Shown: one piece after another, positions 12,601-24,990 of the stretch | How positions within the stretch are numbered: position 1 is the first letter of the stretch | Layout: the number at the start of each line of letters is the position of its first letter | Source: Theristus sp. LFF4_11 | Lineage: Eukaryota; Nematoda; Chromadorea; Monhysterida; Xyalidae | Reading direction: 5' to 3' | DNA: 64,000 nucleotides | Assembly (NCBI GenBank): GCA_030248135.1 | Contig: JASANC010000791.1 | Coordinates: 124,001-188,000, forward strand | The notes under the pieces: model-generated | Database searches by the model: none | Told to the model about the DNA's origin: nothing | Seen by the model: the letters and a program-made list of their open reading frames with translations, nothing else | Made by a program: the position numbers and the translations under genes

Positions 12601-15600
12601 CTAAAATGTTGTCAAAATGAGTACGTACCAAATCATTTGGCAAAACGAGAAAAGATAGATGTTACATTTTAGAATTGTTGCACTGAACTAAAACTTCAAA
12701 CAACAAAATATCAAACAAAACAAGTCAATCCAAAAAAAGTTAGCGTAAACAGGCAAAAAATCGGCCCATTGATCAAAACAGTTACTCTGTCAAACACAGC
12801 AAATTGAACAAAGTATAAAATCAAAATGTAATTACCGGAACGTTTGACGTTGGCAGAAAAAGCTGTTGCTCAGCACTGGACAAATGCTGCACGGGATTTT
12901 CTTGAAAATCTGCCGTGATTCGTTTCAGATCCTGTTTGTCGTAATGAATCAACTTTAGACCCGTGATGTTGCACGATTGTTTGTCACCATCATAGTTCAT
13001 GTCCAGTGTGTACAGATCCTGCAAGTAAAAAACTGAAGCTGTAGCTTTTACGTTTTCATTTTTTACTTTTGCAAGCGCGTCATATTATCAAACCACTAAA
13101 ACCATTTCCAAACACTTCTCCAACCAAAAATACCAAACGCTCCATCTTGCATGGCAACCACTGGTAGCCAAACAAGGTGGAGCGTTTAGTAAAACGTTTG
13201 AAAAAATGTTTGGAAACGATTTTTGGCAAAGCACTCACAAGGTTTGTGAAGAAATAATGATAATAGTTGTCGAGCATCTTCAATTTGGCAGCTTCACGCA
13301 TGAACTGCTGTATTGTGCGCAGGTGCGCGTGCACCACCATTCGCGTTTCGGCGAGCGAACTTTTGATCTCTTTCAACAGTGGGCCATAATGATCCGGTCC
13401 ACCATCGGGCAACTGGCGCACCCGCACCGTCACTGGTTGTTCCATGTCAGTTGACAGTTCTAGCACCGCTTGCAGGTCGAGCAAATCTGAGACACATTTG
13501 ATCTCTTGAAAATGTTTGAAATGAACCGAAAGCAGAAATGATAAATAGCGCAGCGTTCAACATTGTTTCAGAAAACGCAAGCAAAATGGTGACATAAATA
13601 ACGTGTGCCCGATTAAACATGTGAACGATGGGACCACAGTCAACGCGCGAAATGGAAATAACAAAATTATTGCGTATAGTGAATTTCAATTTCGCGTGTG
13701 GACTCTGCTCACAAAAACGAATGACATTTTCATTGGCCATCTCGCACTGGAGAAACGATGTGAATGAACAAGCTGTTTGAAAGTCGTCCGAACAGAGTTT
13801 CACTGTCACTTCTTGCAACAATAATAAACAAGAATTGAGAGAGTTTAAACTTTTGATTTTGAATTTAACTAGCAAATTGCGTAAAACTGTTTTTTCAGCA
13901 TTCATTCGACGTTTAAAAATTAGCAAATCTAACAAAAAATCTGTCTGCAAAATGTTGCAGTGCACCAAGAACACTAAAACTACGCTCGACCAGCCACTGA
14001 CTTTTAGTCTGCACATCACTTTCAACAACACGTGTCTCACGGACATAATTATAGCAGGCAGAAAGCATGTAACAAATACATAAATAACTCAAATGTAGAG
14101 AAAACTGCTCTGATAAATCAAAATTAATAAAATAAAACAAAGAAAAAAATTGACGTGATTGTAATTGAGTGATTGAATAGAATTGAGTGCACATCTGTCG
14201 TGCGGCTCGCTCACTAAGAAAAATGTTCATTCGAAAGTTCGACCTTCAGCGAATTTTCAGTTGGCTCCAAAAAATTTTGACTGTTTGGATTGGTGCCGCC
14301 CAAAAATTCGGAGTCGGAACGTTACTTTAAACATTTCTCTAAGCATTTTGAATTGAAAAAAGTTGAATTGCACTAAAAAATAGAATAATGGAGCGGAGAA
14401 GCGCAGTGACCCGGCTTTGTGGTCACCGTCACACTTACCATAGTCGGCTGAATCGAAATGGAACAATTGTTGTATTTTTGTACATTCGGTGAAAACGCCG
14501 CATCATAAACTGTAGATTTTTAGATAGAGCAAAAAAGCACGAAAAAGGGTTCACCAACTTCCACCATGTTCGTAGAGCACTATCAGCGACGCCCAGTTGT
14601 AGTAGCGTACGGCGTCTGCGATCACCTGACCGAGATCGTACGGACGCGGATACAAGTTTATGGAATATTCCGAGTACGTTCTTGGCAGCAACAGTTGGCG
14701 TTCCATCACCGGGAGAATATGAGGCACCTCCTTGAGATCGCACAGCGACTGCGTCTGAGACATTGCCGGCTCGTTCGACGGACCGAAAATCGCCGACACA
14801 CCCTGCTGCATCACGCTGCATGCTGCAATTCGTTTTGTGCAACGTCCCCATTTGCTTTTTTAGAAATGGTAGTTTTTCTTTTTTTAAATATTTTTATACA
14901 TTTCTTCAGGTATTTTAGCTTATTTTCTGCCGTTTTCTCAATTTATTACTAAAAATTACTGCCTCTTCCTTCTTGAAAAGACTTGGCTTAGGTTAGGATT
15001 AGGTCAGGATTATGTTTAGCTTGGAATTAGGCTTTAAGATTAGGTTTTGGTTTAGGCTAGTTTAGGTAACGTCTGCCAACATCAGTGGTTTGCTTTAGTA
15101 CGACAGACCAACCGAAATGAACGAATTTGAAAAGACAACACAAAACAACAAATTGAAAACTTGTGTTGGTTTCGGATTGAAAACGAATTTTCAGCAACAG
15201 CAATACCGTAACCGTAGTGAACCATTCTAAACTGCCATACTGCGATATACTCACGTGCTAATTGCGGTTATTATAAAAACATTTGAAACATACAGGGTGG
15301 GCCAAAAAAAGTTCCATTTTCAAACTGCTGTCATTGGCTGGTATTTCAATATTATGAGCTGAAATTTTCAGCATTGATAAAACATGTGATGCCATTTTTC
15401 TGACAAAATTTTTATCCAATTTGGTCAAGTAGATTCAGTTCTACAGCACAATGTTTAAAAATTCCCAAATTTTCAAAAAAACGGATTTTTAACCAAGAAT
15501 TTAACAACGAATCATTGCTCATAGACATCCAAATCATCATCAAGGTTTGTCGTCCAGCAGCGGCTGGATGGAATTTTACGCGAAACTGGCGAGTCACTGC

Positions 15601-16626
15601 AGAAAAACTTTCAGATTGCTCCCACCAGATAGCACACCAGACCCGTTGTTCTGCTGTCCACTTAACCATGACGAAACTGCAGAAAACTGAAACTGAAACA
15701 CTGTTTTTATTCAAACCGCAGAAAAACTTTTCAAAAAAAAACAAATTAACAGACAGAGCAACACAGAAAACAAAAAGCAACTGAACAATTCTTTCTGTCG
15801 CAGTCGCATGGCTGCTGACTCGAGTCCTTTGTGAAACATCAGAATTTCGCTCGAGGTGCTCAAATGCAATTCAAGTGTGAGACCTTTCCACTCTGAGCAC
15901 ATGATTTGAACTATCACGGGTATCCAAAAAGACTAATTTGTCACCTTCGCAACAGTTTCAAAATTGAATCACGCATCTTGATACTAATTTTTTCTTGCAC
16001 TCATTTCAGTCAATTTGTTGATTTTTCGAGCTTTTTAGAAAATCTGCCACAGTGAGCGCTAGGAATTATATATCGAAAAAAAAATTTTGTCAGTAAAATG
16101 GCAACACATGTTTTATCAGTGCTGAAAATTTCAGCTCATAATATTAAAACACCAGCCAGTGACAGCAGTTTGAAAATGGAACCTTTTTTTTGGCCCACCC
16201 TGTATTTCGGCGTTTGAAGGAATGTGTGTTTTAACAAATGGCTCACTCTTTTTGTAAGCAGTCAATGAATCGGAGCTCTCCAGCGTCTCCACCACTGATA
16301 TCCATCGAGTATTGCGATCGTCCTTGTTCAGGTTTTGCATGGCGTACTCGAACGCAACCCGGTGAATGACGTCACTGCGCTCGAACAGTCCGCCTGCGGG
16401 CAATTTGGAAATCAAAGTGATCTTTTCATTGATCGAATTGAAAAAGTTGTTATTTTTAGAACGGATCAGCTCGGTTAATGACTTCAAACCTGTTCCTGAT
16501 CTGATGTGATTTCTTTGCTGCCATTGTATCACTTCACTTACCAATTTTCACTGACGACGGCACTGCGTGCAGCGGACGAATCTCAATGGTTGCAAACAGA
16601 GCGGTGATAGTCAGCCAGTCGTGCAT
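9617..16626 (-). CDS. GRIK: Kainate-type ionotropic glutamate receptor subunit, complete, 16 exons
   Basis: Cation channel opened by glutamate at the plasma membrane of excitable cells. Exons in coding order: 16626-16542, 16393-16247, 14822-14565, 14447-14439, 13486-13239, 13018-12836, 12330-12175, 12091-11987, 11912-11799, 11708-11505, 11432-11165, 11100-10808, 10708-10483, 10408-10242, 10168-10064, 9970-9617. Phases agree throughout and give 2922 nt, 973 residues, a usual length for the family. Residues 1-21 look like a signal peptide. The amino-terminal domain opens with IGGLFE and contains IFGPSNEP. The glutamate-binding core has [12 protein letters not shown] followed by an arginine, GSTM and YLMES. 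The pore loop reads MQQGSD (Gln encoded at the Q/R position) and M3 carries SYTANLAAF at 645-653. M4 lies at about 822-844, followed by a Pro/Ala-rich cytoplasmic tail. The start is the only Met before the hydrophobic leader. The donor after exon 7 (GTCTAT) is weak. Assignment to the kainate group rests on overall resemblance. Confidence 0.95.
13099..13222. repeat. Small inverted-repeat element in an iGluR intron
   Basis: AAAACCATTTCCAAACA at 13099-13115 is mirrored by its complement near 13207-13222, with a second inner pair around CGCTCCA/TGGAGCG. This fits a short MITE or hairpin relic between exons 5 and 6. No target duplication is clear. Confidence 0.5.
14439..14447 (-). other. 9-nt microexon of the glutamate receptor gene
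   Basis: CCGACTATG lies between a pyrimidine-rich acceptor ending TTCAG and a strong GTAAGT donor. It enters and leaves in phase 1 and adds three residues (Ala-Asp-Tyr) between YEH and DLLDLQ in the amino-terminal domain, which restores the usual spacing of this segment. Skipping it would also keep the frame, so optional inclusion is possible. Confidence 0.7.
14978..15065. repeat. Degenerate TTAGG-like repeat in an iGluR intron
   Basis: On the plus strand the stretch reads as imperfect repeats of TTAGGATTAGG type preceded by GACTTGGCTTAGG. It resembles a dispersed repeat seen near 24745-24780 and 31810-31845 (opposite orientations). The likeness to telomere repeats is loose. Confidence 0.5.
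15293..16202 (-). mobile_element. Defective mariner-type element in an iGluR intron
   Basis: The ends CAGGGTGGGCC and GGCCCACCCTG are inverted repeats that extend inward for over 100 bp and are flanked by TA on both sides (15291-15292 and 16203-16204), as expected for Tc1/mariner insertion. At 910 bp it is too short for an intact element, and only an N-terminal transposase fragment remains. It lies between exons 2 and 3 of the glutamate receptor gene, and its coding strand is the same as the host gene. Confidence 0.85.
15412..15669 (-). pseudogene. Mariner transposase N-terminal fragment (DUF4817-type helix-turn-helix)
   Basis: From the Met at 15669 the frame reads WTAEQRVWC, then [10 protein letters not shown] and KFHPAA, the pattern of the DNA-binding helix-turn-helix found at the start of mariner-like transposases of this class. 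The frame runs 86 codons to a stop at 15412 without reaching any DDE catalytic region, so it is a remnant without activity. Confidence 0.75.
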
Positions 16627-19600
16627 ATTGTTGTGCTCGGTCAACAATTATTTTGTTCCAATCTCATCATTTTTCTATTTTCATTTTTGTAGCAGAACTG
16701 AACTTTTGGCGCGACGATGACGAAAATAAATGACATCGCTAACTACATTGAACAGTCGCTGCCGATGTTCTTGAAATGACATGTATATTATCAGCCCATC
16801 CCGGGCGAAACTCACGTTTGCTTTCAGTTTCAATGACGCAACAACAGCTATATTGTTTATAATTATTATTTATGATTTATTTTTCCTGTTAGTTGAAGAA
16901 CGCGTTTTTTGGCGACAGCAGCGCCGCCAAGTGCCGAAAGACCTGCACATGTGTCGTGTATAATTGTGGAAATAGTGTAAACAAACAAATCGTCAGCAAT
17001 GTACGTCTTGAATAGCAGCAAACCAATGGAGTGCGCCGCACTGGTCGGCCTCTGGCACACCGTTGCCTGCTGGAGGACGTGCCAGTGTGGCATTGTTTCA
17101 CTTGTGAAACGTGTCACATTTTTGACGTACATATGAAATGTTTAATAGCCGCGGAAAAAAACTTTCCACTCGAAAGCGATATACCTATACCCATTTGTCA
17201 TCATAGTATGTCAGTATAGTACAAGGCAAACAGAAATCGGTGCACCCGTTAAAACTATGCCATGTCGTCAGTGTGCAGTTCATGACTGGTTGAAACACAC
17301 ACACGGACACACAAAGAATGCACGGCACATGTGTGTGCGTGCAGCATGTGTACGTCTGTGTGTGTGTCCTAGCAAGTAAAACGTTTTTGCTGGCGCGCGT
17401 CTTCCTCTCGGTTGCTATATACCAGTTGTCCTCGTTTTTGCCTCCCTCCCTCTCTAACCGCTGCAAACGGCGACAGGAAGCCTGCATGCAACAAGAGAAC
17501 GGCTGGCTTGAAAACGCAATAATTATATTGCGTGGCATCCCTTTTTTGCGCTCACAGCTTACACAATGTACAGACAGAGTATGTGCTGTGCATGTATATT
17601 GGCCGTATAACATGCGTGGTGTGTTGAAAAAAGAACAAACAAATGAAATGTGACAAAGTTATGCACAGGCACTGGACATGGACCATGAGCCAAGGCGGAA
17701 CGGGACGATATCAGAGTTCAGGCTGTCACACTGCACATGAATATGCATTCACAAAGTTTCTCGCGCCGCCATGCCCTCCAACAATAATCATTGGAGCAAT
17801 TTATTGTTCTCAACATGCCAGAGTGGGGCGCTCAGGCTGTGTTTTGGCCGGAATCATTGACAGTTTTTTCAACATCATCGCACATGAATATTGAATGTTG
17901 ACGACTTGAATAAAATATTTTAAAATGTATGCATTCAGAGACTTGCGACCGATGTTGCATAAAAAGTGAATAACTTTGCGCTAATGGCCCACGGCGTATA
18001 TGCCAACAAACAATCGATTCGAATGGCAATAGTACGGGTGGGCAGATTTGAGGCAGACAAGAAACACCTGGGGAAAACAGGACGTTCAAGATTTTTAATT
18101 TAGGACTTGAAAAATTGTTTAGTGATGGAAGAAAGTAAGAAACATGCGCTGAAACGAAACCTCAAAACGCAACAGGTTGTGTACGGCCCCAGCACCACTT
18201 TTTGTTCAAAGCAATTCCTGCGGATCCGACTTGAAAACTGCACTTGAACACTTCTTCTCGTGCCTGATGACTGTTTTTCCACAATGATGATATGAAGTAA
18301 AAAACTTGCTTGCACAGCAGTTGTTCTTTGGGTGTCAACGAAATCTTATTTGACAGTTTCGTAGCAATTGCGCGTACATGAACGAGTTGTTGTTGTTCCG
18401 AAAGCGCAACAAACAGTTTTTCGCATCTTCTAATTTCACACAGAGAATGCGCTAAAAAAGCCACATAGCAAAAAGCTTGGTGATGACTACAATGACTCGA
18501 GGTCTAGGTGGCACCAGCCGCATACTTTTTAATTTTTATTCCGTCATTTTCTGTTTCAATATGCAGAGTCACACGACGGCGCGTCTGTTGCATAAATGTC
18601 AATCAGTTTTTTTTGTCAATGGTGCACTAAAATTCTGTGGAAAAACAGCAATCGACTTCAACTTGCACGTTTATTTAACAACAAACTACAATTTCTAATT
18701 GAATGTTTCAGCGAATGGATAACTTATGACTGAAATAGAATGGCTGATCTGATTATTTAGTCTAATCACATTCACTGCCTACAAACACTACTGCCTACTA
18801 AAAAGGCTTCTTTCACAAACCATTCTTTGCACCAAAATTCATACCAGGCTATCTTTATGCCAAAAGTTGTGCCATGCCATTGTTAATGCCATGTGCCATT
18901 TGTGATCACGGTGGCGATGCTGCTCATTTGCCTGCAAACGCATCCAAGGCAGCATTTCAAGTTTTCGTGGTGCATCACTTGGGTTCTTCAAACCACAGTT
19001 TTTTTGTCAAAAATGTATGGTATGAGTTTTCACGCAGAATGGTATGTACATTGACATTTTTAAGTGTGAATGAGCGCAAACGACAAAAAAAACTATATGA
19101 TGCAACTGTGAGCAACTGAGAACTGATGTTGTCAACACAATTGTGTCCATTTGACACTTATTGACGTAGTGTACACACACCCTGCAATAATGACCTGAAT
19201 TTCGTCATTTGAAAGCAGGTGCAAACAGTTTTAAGAGTAATATAAGCAGCTTAAGCAGAGCCACTAAAGCTGTCAAATAAACAATGTTCGATCATGTGTG
19301 GATATGTGACGAACAGCTGTGATGACGGAGTTAAGGAGGGCTCGGTTGAAAAGCACGCAGCATGTTTCATCGCACGAGAAGCTGTCCACAAGTAATTTTG
19401 GGTTTCTCTCTTTCGTCGCCGCACTTCAACGGAATTCTCCAATGTTTTTTGCCTCACACTCCGTCAACACGCACCGGGCAACAACGCTTTTCGTACAACT
19501 CTTCTGCGCGCTCCCATGTGTATCGCGTTTCATTGTTCGGATTTACGGTAGAACGGAATTTCATATTTATGTCATTGCTTTTTGCGTTTTTTGCACAGTC

Positions 19601-21361
19601 TCTGCGGCGTAGTCGGTAACAAGTTTGAAAGGGGACACTGATGCAGTGACATTTCGAACACGATAATATTTTGTCTCGTTTTTTCTGAAAAATCGTGAAC
19701 AAGAAATGATGGTCTCCCGTTCAGAAGGCAGCTTAGGGAGGAGATTGAAAAATTCGAAAGGGTGACGGGCTCCTCATGAACGGAAAAAGCAATTTTAACA
19801 AAAAATGCCACCCGCATTCACATTTGTTAAAGTTGTTACGGATAGAATTTCGAAATGTTTAAAAATGCCTGCCTGCCGTTTCTGGCACAATCGAAAAACC
19901 GAAAAAAGCTGTGATACATGTACTGTACCAGCTGAATAAAAACACCACAGAAAAACAATCTCATTGTCGGGAGTGATTGTCCTAAATGCACGTTGTCGAG
20001 CACATCTGGATCATTGTGTCTCTAATGCAATTGCGGGGCGCCGAAACACGGATATTGACCAATAATAGGCCAAAAGGAGGAGAGTAACCCGCGGAATAGG
20101 CATTAGAGCTCAATGGCACACGGATACAGAACTGAAAATCGCAAATTCAATCACGGCGCGCCACGCAAACGTTGTTTCTAAATCACTAAAAAACTGTTTG
20201 CACAGCAACAGAAAACTTTGGGAAGCCCACGGTCCATGTTGTTTTCGATACCAGGCCATGATCAGGATGACGTACCTTCTCGACTGGACCCCTTCTCGGC
20301 ATAACACCGAACCTTATGAAGAAAGACATTGCTTGAGTCGTCGCGGTGTCTCCCACGCTCGAACCCCCGTATACGATTATCAGTTCCGTAATGTTTCTTG
20401 TTTTCGGTTTTTCATCATTGAAAAAGAAAAACCAGCTGTACGAACATTTCCGATAACCGGCTCGGCCGGTGTGTGTCGTTTGCAACTAAAAACTTTACCA
20501 ACGTTGATGATGACAGCTCCGTGAGAGCATTAGTGAGTGACTGCGTGAGTGCGCGCCGCTGTTGGCCGAAGGAAAGACGCACGAAAAGCTGCTTTGGCGT
20601 ACAAGGAAATGCAGAAACTGCTGCAGCTGCGAATGTGTACGACGCATGACATGTACGTATGTACACTTGCTTCACTTGCAAATGACGCCATCCGACAGAG
20701 ATAGTGCTCATTTTACAAGCATTTCTGCTTTTTATGTACGCCGAGAAGAAGAGAAAAAACGTCTGCGCAGTTCGTTTCACGACAATCAGCGACTGCGCAC
20801 ACTTTGGGCGTCGTTGTTGCAACAGTGCATGATGCGGCTTTTCGGACGTTTCAATGTGCAATTGTTTGAAAAACCGACCTTGAAAAAACGGAACTTATGA
20901 TAATGTTAACGTGAAATGAAAGAAACTGAATAAGTTGTTTACAGATTGTAACGCTAATTGAAAATAGAATATGAATATTGAAAACGCTCTTCATGCCATC
21001 TGTGTATCAGCATTCACCCAGAAACTGTGAGCTCAGCTTTTTGTTAGATCAGTTAATGGGGGTGTTGAGCAACAGAAACAATCCAAAACTGAAAAATGTT
21101 GTGCTTTTCTACTGAAAAACTTTCTGATGACAACGGAAACGAAAGGAGGAACTCATACGGAACTAATGCCTTTTATGTATTTGGTTCAGTTTTACTCGTG
21201 TCGATTTTTTTGTGAACAAGAACCACGTGCCGAAAATTGAAAAGGAATTTGGAATACTAATTGACCACCAACCACAACACAAGTGTACTCCCATCGAACA
21301 AATATGCGGCTCTGCATAACCATACGAGTTAAAAGTAAAAAGTTTCAAGTTGCTGCTGATA
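16627..21361. other. Intergenic stretch upstream of the glutamate receptor
   Basis: This holds the presumed 5' flank of the minus-strand receptor gene. No promoter element can be recognised with confidence. AC/GT-rich simple sequence lies around 17296-17370. Open frames here show no family motifs and no phase-consistent exon series. Confidence 0.55.
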
Positions 21362-21827
21362 CCGTATTACCCCCATTAAACCCCCCACCATTAATCCCCC
21401 CCCCCACCAATAAACCCCCACCCCCCCCGACCAGTTTCCGAATAATCCCCCCCCCCCACAAATAATCCCCCATGGGGGATTATTGGAGACCTGTTTGAAA
21501 CACATACCCAGTGAATTCAGTGGCTGGTTGCAGTGAAAATGATGAAATTGTGCTACCAAAGGCCCCAAATGGGTGAGTTAATAGTAATTTCATTACAAAA
21601 GGCTGTTATAAAAGGAAATTTCTATGTAGAGTAGAAGTTTCTGCGACTTTCTTGCCTACCATGCAATGTATTTTTGCCATTTTTCAACAAACCCCCACCC
21701 CTAGAATTTTTTTGTAAATAAACCCTCCCCCCCACCAATAATCCCCCCCCCCCCCACCAATAAACCCCCACCCCTAAAAATCGCTGACGTATTAATCCCC
21801 CATGGGGGTTTATTGGGGGTAATACGG
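21362..21827. mobile_element. 466-bp C-rich MITE with TA target duplication
   Basis: The ends are exact 13-bp inverted repeats, CCGTATTACCCCC and its complement, flanked by TA at 21360-21361 and 21828-21829. Both subterminal regions are C-rich repeats of ACCAATAAACCCCCA type that end in the palindrome CCCCCATGGGGG. The middle 200 bp is ordinary A/T-rich sequence with no frame of interest. TA duplication suggests a Tc1/mariner-related non-autonomous family. Confidence 0.8.
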
Positions 21828-22929
21828 TATACGAAAAGCGCAGAAGCTTTTGCACGACAAAAAAAACAAAACAAAACCACCATATCCTTGGATCCTTGGA
21901 GTTGCTTGCACTTGGTGTGCAGAAAATTTCTGTGCCAGATAATGACTGGTTCTGAAGTGAATGAATAACTTAACTGCAACAGCTTATGTTAAAGCATGTG
22001 GAGTTGGTAATAGGAAGAGATGAACAAGAATAGACGGTAAAAAACTCTTGAATTAATGATGTGACGTGCCAGTTTATATAAATGCACATAATATGCTGTC
22101 CTCCGTCATAACTTTCAACTTTCAACACTTGAAAATCAAAAAACAAAACCTAAACAATGTGAAATCGAACTCTTAAAACGTTTCAATGAAGTGAAACAAA
22201 TTTTTCGAGGCTTTTCGGAATAACACAACAAATGTAAATGTTATACCTCAAAAATTTCATTTGCAATCCAAAGAAACCAAAGTCTTGCTGTTTGCAATTG
22301 TGTGGTGCCACTGGCCTTGCATCCGGAATCAATTGGTCAAAGGAAATGCACAGCGACGTCAAAGGCAACAACGTGCTTGTGTGCTCCGTGATTGATTTTT
22401 GAGACTTTTCAGACATCACACATGAACATATTATGACAACAAAAACATGGAACTTTCTTTTCATGAATGTATAAATAATACTTGGACATACAATCGTTTT
22501 TTTGTTGTGACAATTTGCTCGCTTGAATTCTGTCGAACAATATGAGAAAATCAAGGCAAACAGACAAATTGAAACTGTTTTATTTGCGTCACTGATGGAA
22601 CAGAAAAACGAAAAAGGAAGCACGCAACCAAATTTTTGATTGTTGAGGTTATGAGAAAGTGCAAAAAAACTAGTGTAGAAAATGGCGAATAAATAAGGCA
22701 ACCTTTGTATTCTATATCAGGGCGGGATCAGTCGCATACTAGGAGTTTTCCTTTTTCAAGAATGCCTGGATAATTCCAATATTATCTAAAAATGCGGAAG
22801 ACGCATATAAAAGGTAGAATATGGGTTTGTAAAATCAGTGAGAAACTTGGTTTGACACTCAGCGTGTCAGCGCGGTTCGAATGCGCCTCTTTTTGTCGAC
22901 CATCAGGTTTTCCTCCCGCATTTTGGAAT

Positions 22930-24600
22930 TTTTTAAATAATTAAAAACATTAAAAAAATCTTCAAATTAAAAAAATTTGGATTTTCACTTTTTCTTCGAA
23001 CCCTAAGACGTGGGGGTGGAGGTACCGTACACCCCGCAGAGCACCCGAGGCCTCCGCGTGGTAGGGGTGGGGGAGGGGGTCTCACAACACCACACCCCCC
23101 TTGAAACTTGGTTGACACTTCACACCACCACCCCCCCCCCCCCACTACATGCATCAAAGTTACATTGACACCCCAAAAAATTTTCTCGGACCATCCAAAA
23201 ATCATGATTTTTTGCTAAAAAATCATGAGTTTTCGTCTCTGACGTCCATAATATAAGCTCAACATATGATAACTTGATATTCTTCATTGTAATTTTAAAG
23301 ATTTTGTAGCAAAATTTAGCGTTTTTCCTTCAAAATTTAAGCGAAAAAATATCATGGGGGGGGATGGGGGGCAGTACCGTGGGCCCAAAAAAATTTCGAA
23401 GGGGGGTATGGTGCCGTGGGGGGTGCCGACCAAAAAGTGAGGGGGGTCCAAACTATGGTAACGTGGGACCCCCCATGGGGGGTGCACATAGTTGTTCCAG
23501 AGCCGAGGGGTTGGGGGGGCGATATAGATAGCTGGAGCAAATTTTCCAGATAGATAGATAGCTGGAAAATTTTGGGGGGGGGGCGCGGGGGGGTTATGTG
23601 ACTTTGGGGGGGGCGGTCAAAATTTTGAAATTTGATAGATAGATAGCTAAAACGCTAAAAAGCTATAAAAACAGCAAAATAATGCTAAAAATACACTAAA
23701 AATCAAGTATAAAAGCGTATTTTACCTAAAATTAGCGAAATTTTCAAGAATTACGAGCAAAAATGGTCAATTTTGGTCAAAAATTGACTCATTTTATGTC
23801 TTCGAAGACAAAAATTTTCAGATAGATAGCTGGCTGAGAAATTTTTTTAGATAGATAATAGTTGAGCCGAAAAAGCCTGTCTGATAGAGATAGATTCGAA
23901 AATTTTTTTGGGGGCGGACCACCCCCAGGCCCCCCCTAGAACAACTATGGGGGTGCATTTTTTTTTAAATTTTCTTTCGGGGGGTCCGTTCTCCCACCCC
24001 CCCATGATATTTTTTCGCTTAAATTTTGAAGGAAAAACGCTAAATTTTGCTGCAAAATCTTTGAAATTACAATGAAGATGGTCAAGTTATCATATATTCA
24101 GCTTATATTATGGACTTTATAGACAAAAAATCATGATTTTCAAAAAAAAATTTAGGGTGTGCAGAAAATTTTGGGGGGGGGGTGCCCCCCCCACCACCCC
24201 CCCACCCGACGGTCTCTGGTGCTCTGGGCTGGGGGGGGGGGCTACCCCCCACCCCCCGCCCACGGTACTGCACTACACCCCCCAGAGCACCCGCGACCTC
24301 CGCGTGGGGGGGGGTGGGGGGTCACGCACGCGACACCCCCCAAACGTGACACTGGACGCCGACCAGAAAGTGGGGGGTCCAAACGATGGTACCGTAGGAC
24401 CCCCCCATGGGGGGGTGCATTTTTCAAAATTTTCTGTGGGGGGTGCGGGGAGTCTAGTACCCGTGTCGAGGTAAAGGGGGGGAGGGGGGTACACGGGTAT
24501 CTGCCCGTGCACGGGCAGGATTTTCGGCTGACCCCCCCCACCTCCCCCCCGCACTTTCGCTACTGATTTTTCGAATTTAAAAAAAATCGGCATTTTTGTT
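22930..24600. mobile_element. G/C-homopolymer-rich foldback element or nest of such elements
   Basis: Inverted arms at about 23168-23365 and 23993-24187 pair over nearly 200 bp, including the segment around AAATTTAGCGTTTTTCC. The core (23530-23900) holds GATA repeats. Outside and inside the arms, long runs of C or G form direct repeats: the block with GAGCACCCG and CCTCCGCGTGG occurs near 23038-23070 and 24284-24310, and the block with GGGGGGTCCAAAC occurs near 23443 and 24370. No coding frame is credible. Boundaries are approximate. Confidence 0.6.
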
Positions 24601-24990
24601 TTTTTTAATCACTTTTTTTTAAAATTTTTTCATTTTTGTTTAACAACCCTAACCCCCCCCCCACCCGGCGATTTGTATACATTCTTAAAAGTGATTTTTT
24701 TGACTTTTGATCTGAGGTTGCTTGTAATGAGTCGTTGTAGGTTCCTAATCCTAAACCTAATCCTAATCCTAAGCCAAGCCTTTTTGATAAGGTGAAAATG
24801 ATCAATTTAGTTTTTGCATTTTTTTCTTTCCTGTGTTATGGAGGAGGAGCACCGGAACTGCAGATGCAGCTGTTTTAATAATGATGCATTACGCACCCGG
24901 CCACCCCCATGTAGGGTTGTTAAACAAAAATGAAAATTAAAAAAAAAGTGATTAAAAAAAAACAAAAATGCCGATTTTTTAAAAAAAAAA
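24590..24990. repeat. A/T-rich inverted repeat with CCCTAAC-type motif
   Basis: The segment around TTTGTTTAACAACCCTAAC (near 24635-24655) is mirrored near 24910-24935 by AGGGTTGTTAAACAAAAATG, with poly-A/T arms continuing outward on both sides. Related single arms are at 25520-25625 and 60687-60785. Confidence 0.65.
24690..24850 (+). repeat. Dispersed repeat, copy A (paired with 31730-31885, opposite strand)
   Basis: This carries repeated CCTAATCCTAA, then AAGCCAAGCCTTTTTGATAA and TTTCTTTCCTGTGTT. The reverse complement of 31730-31885 matches in the same order with scattered differences, so both are copies of one dispersed element. Confidence 0.7.

Noticed and set aside
13447..14046. 199-codon minus-strand open frame overlapping an iGluR intron and exon
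   Set aside because: Only its last part (13486 downward) corresponds to receptor sequence, and in a different frame. The upstream part shows no glutamate-receptor features and is intron.
22860..22890. GGTTCGAAT similar to a tRNA B box
   Set aside because: No A box at the right distance, no cloverleaf pairing and no terminator could be found.
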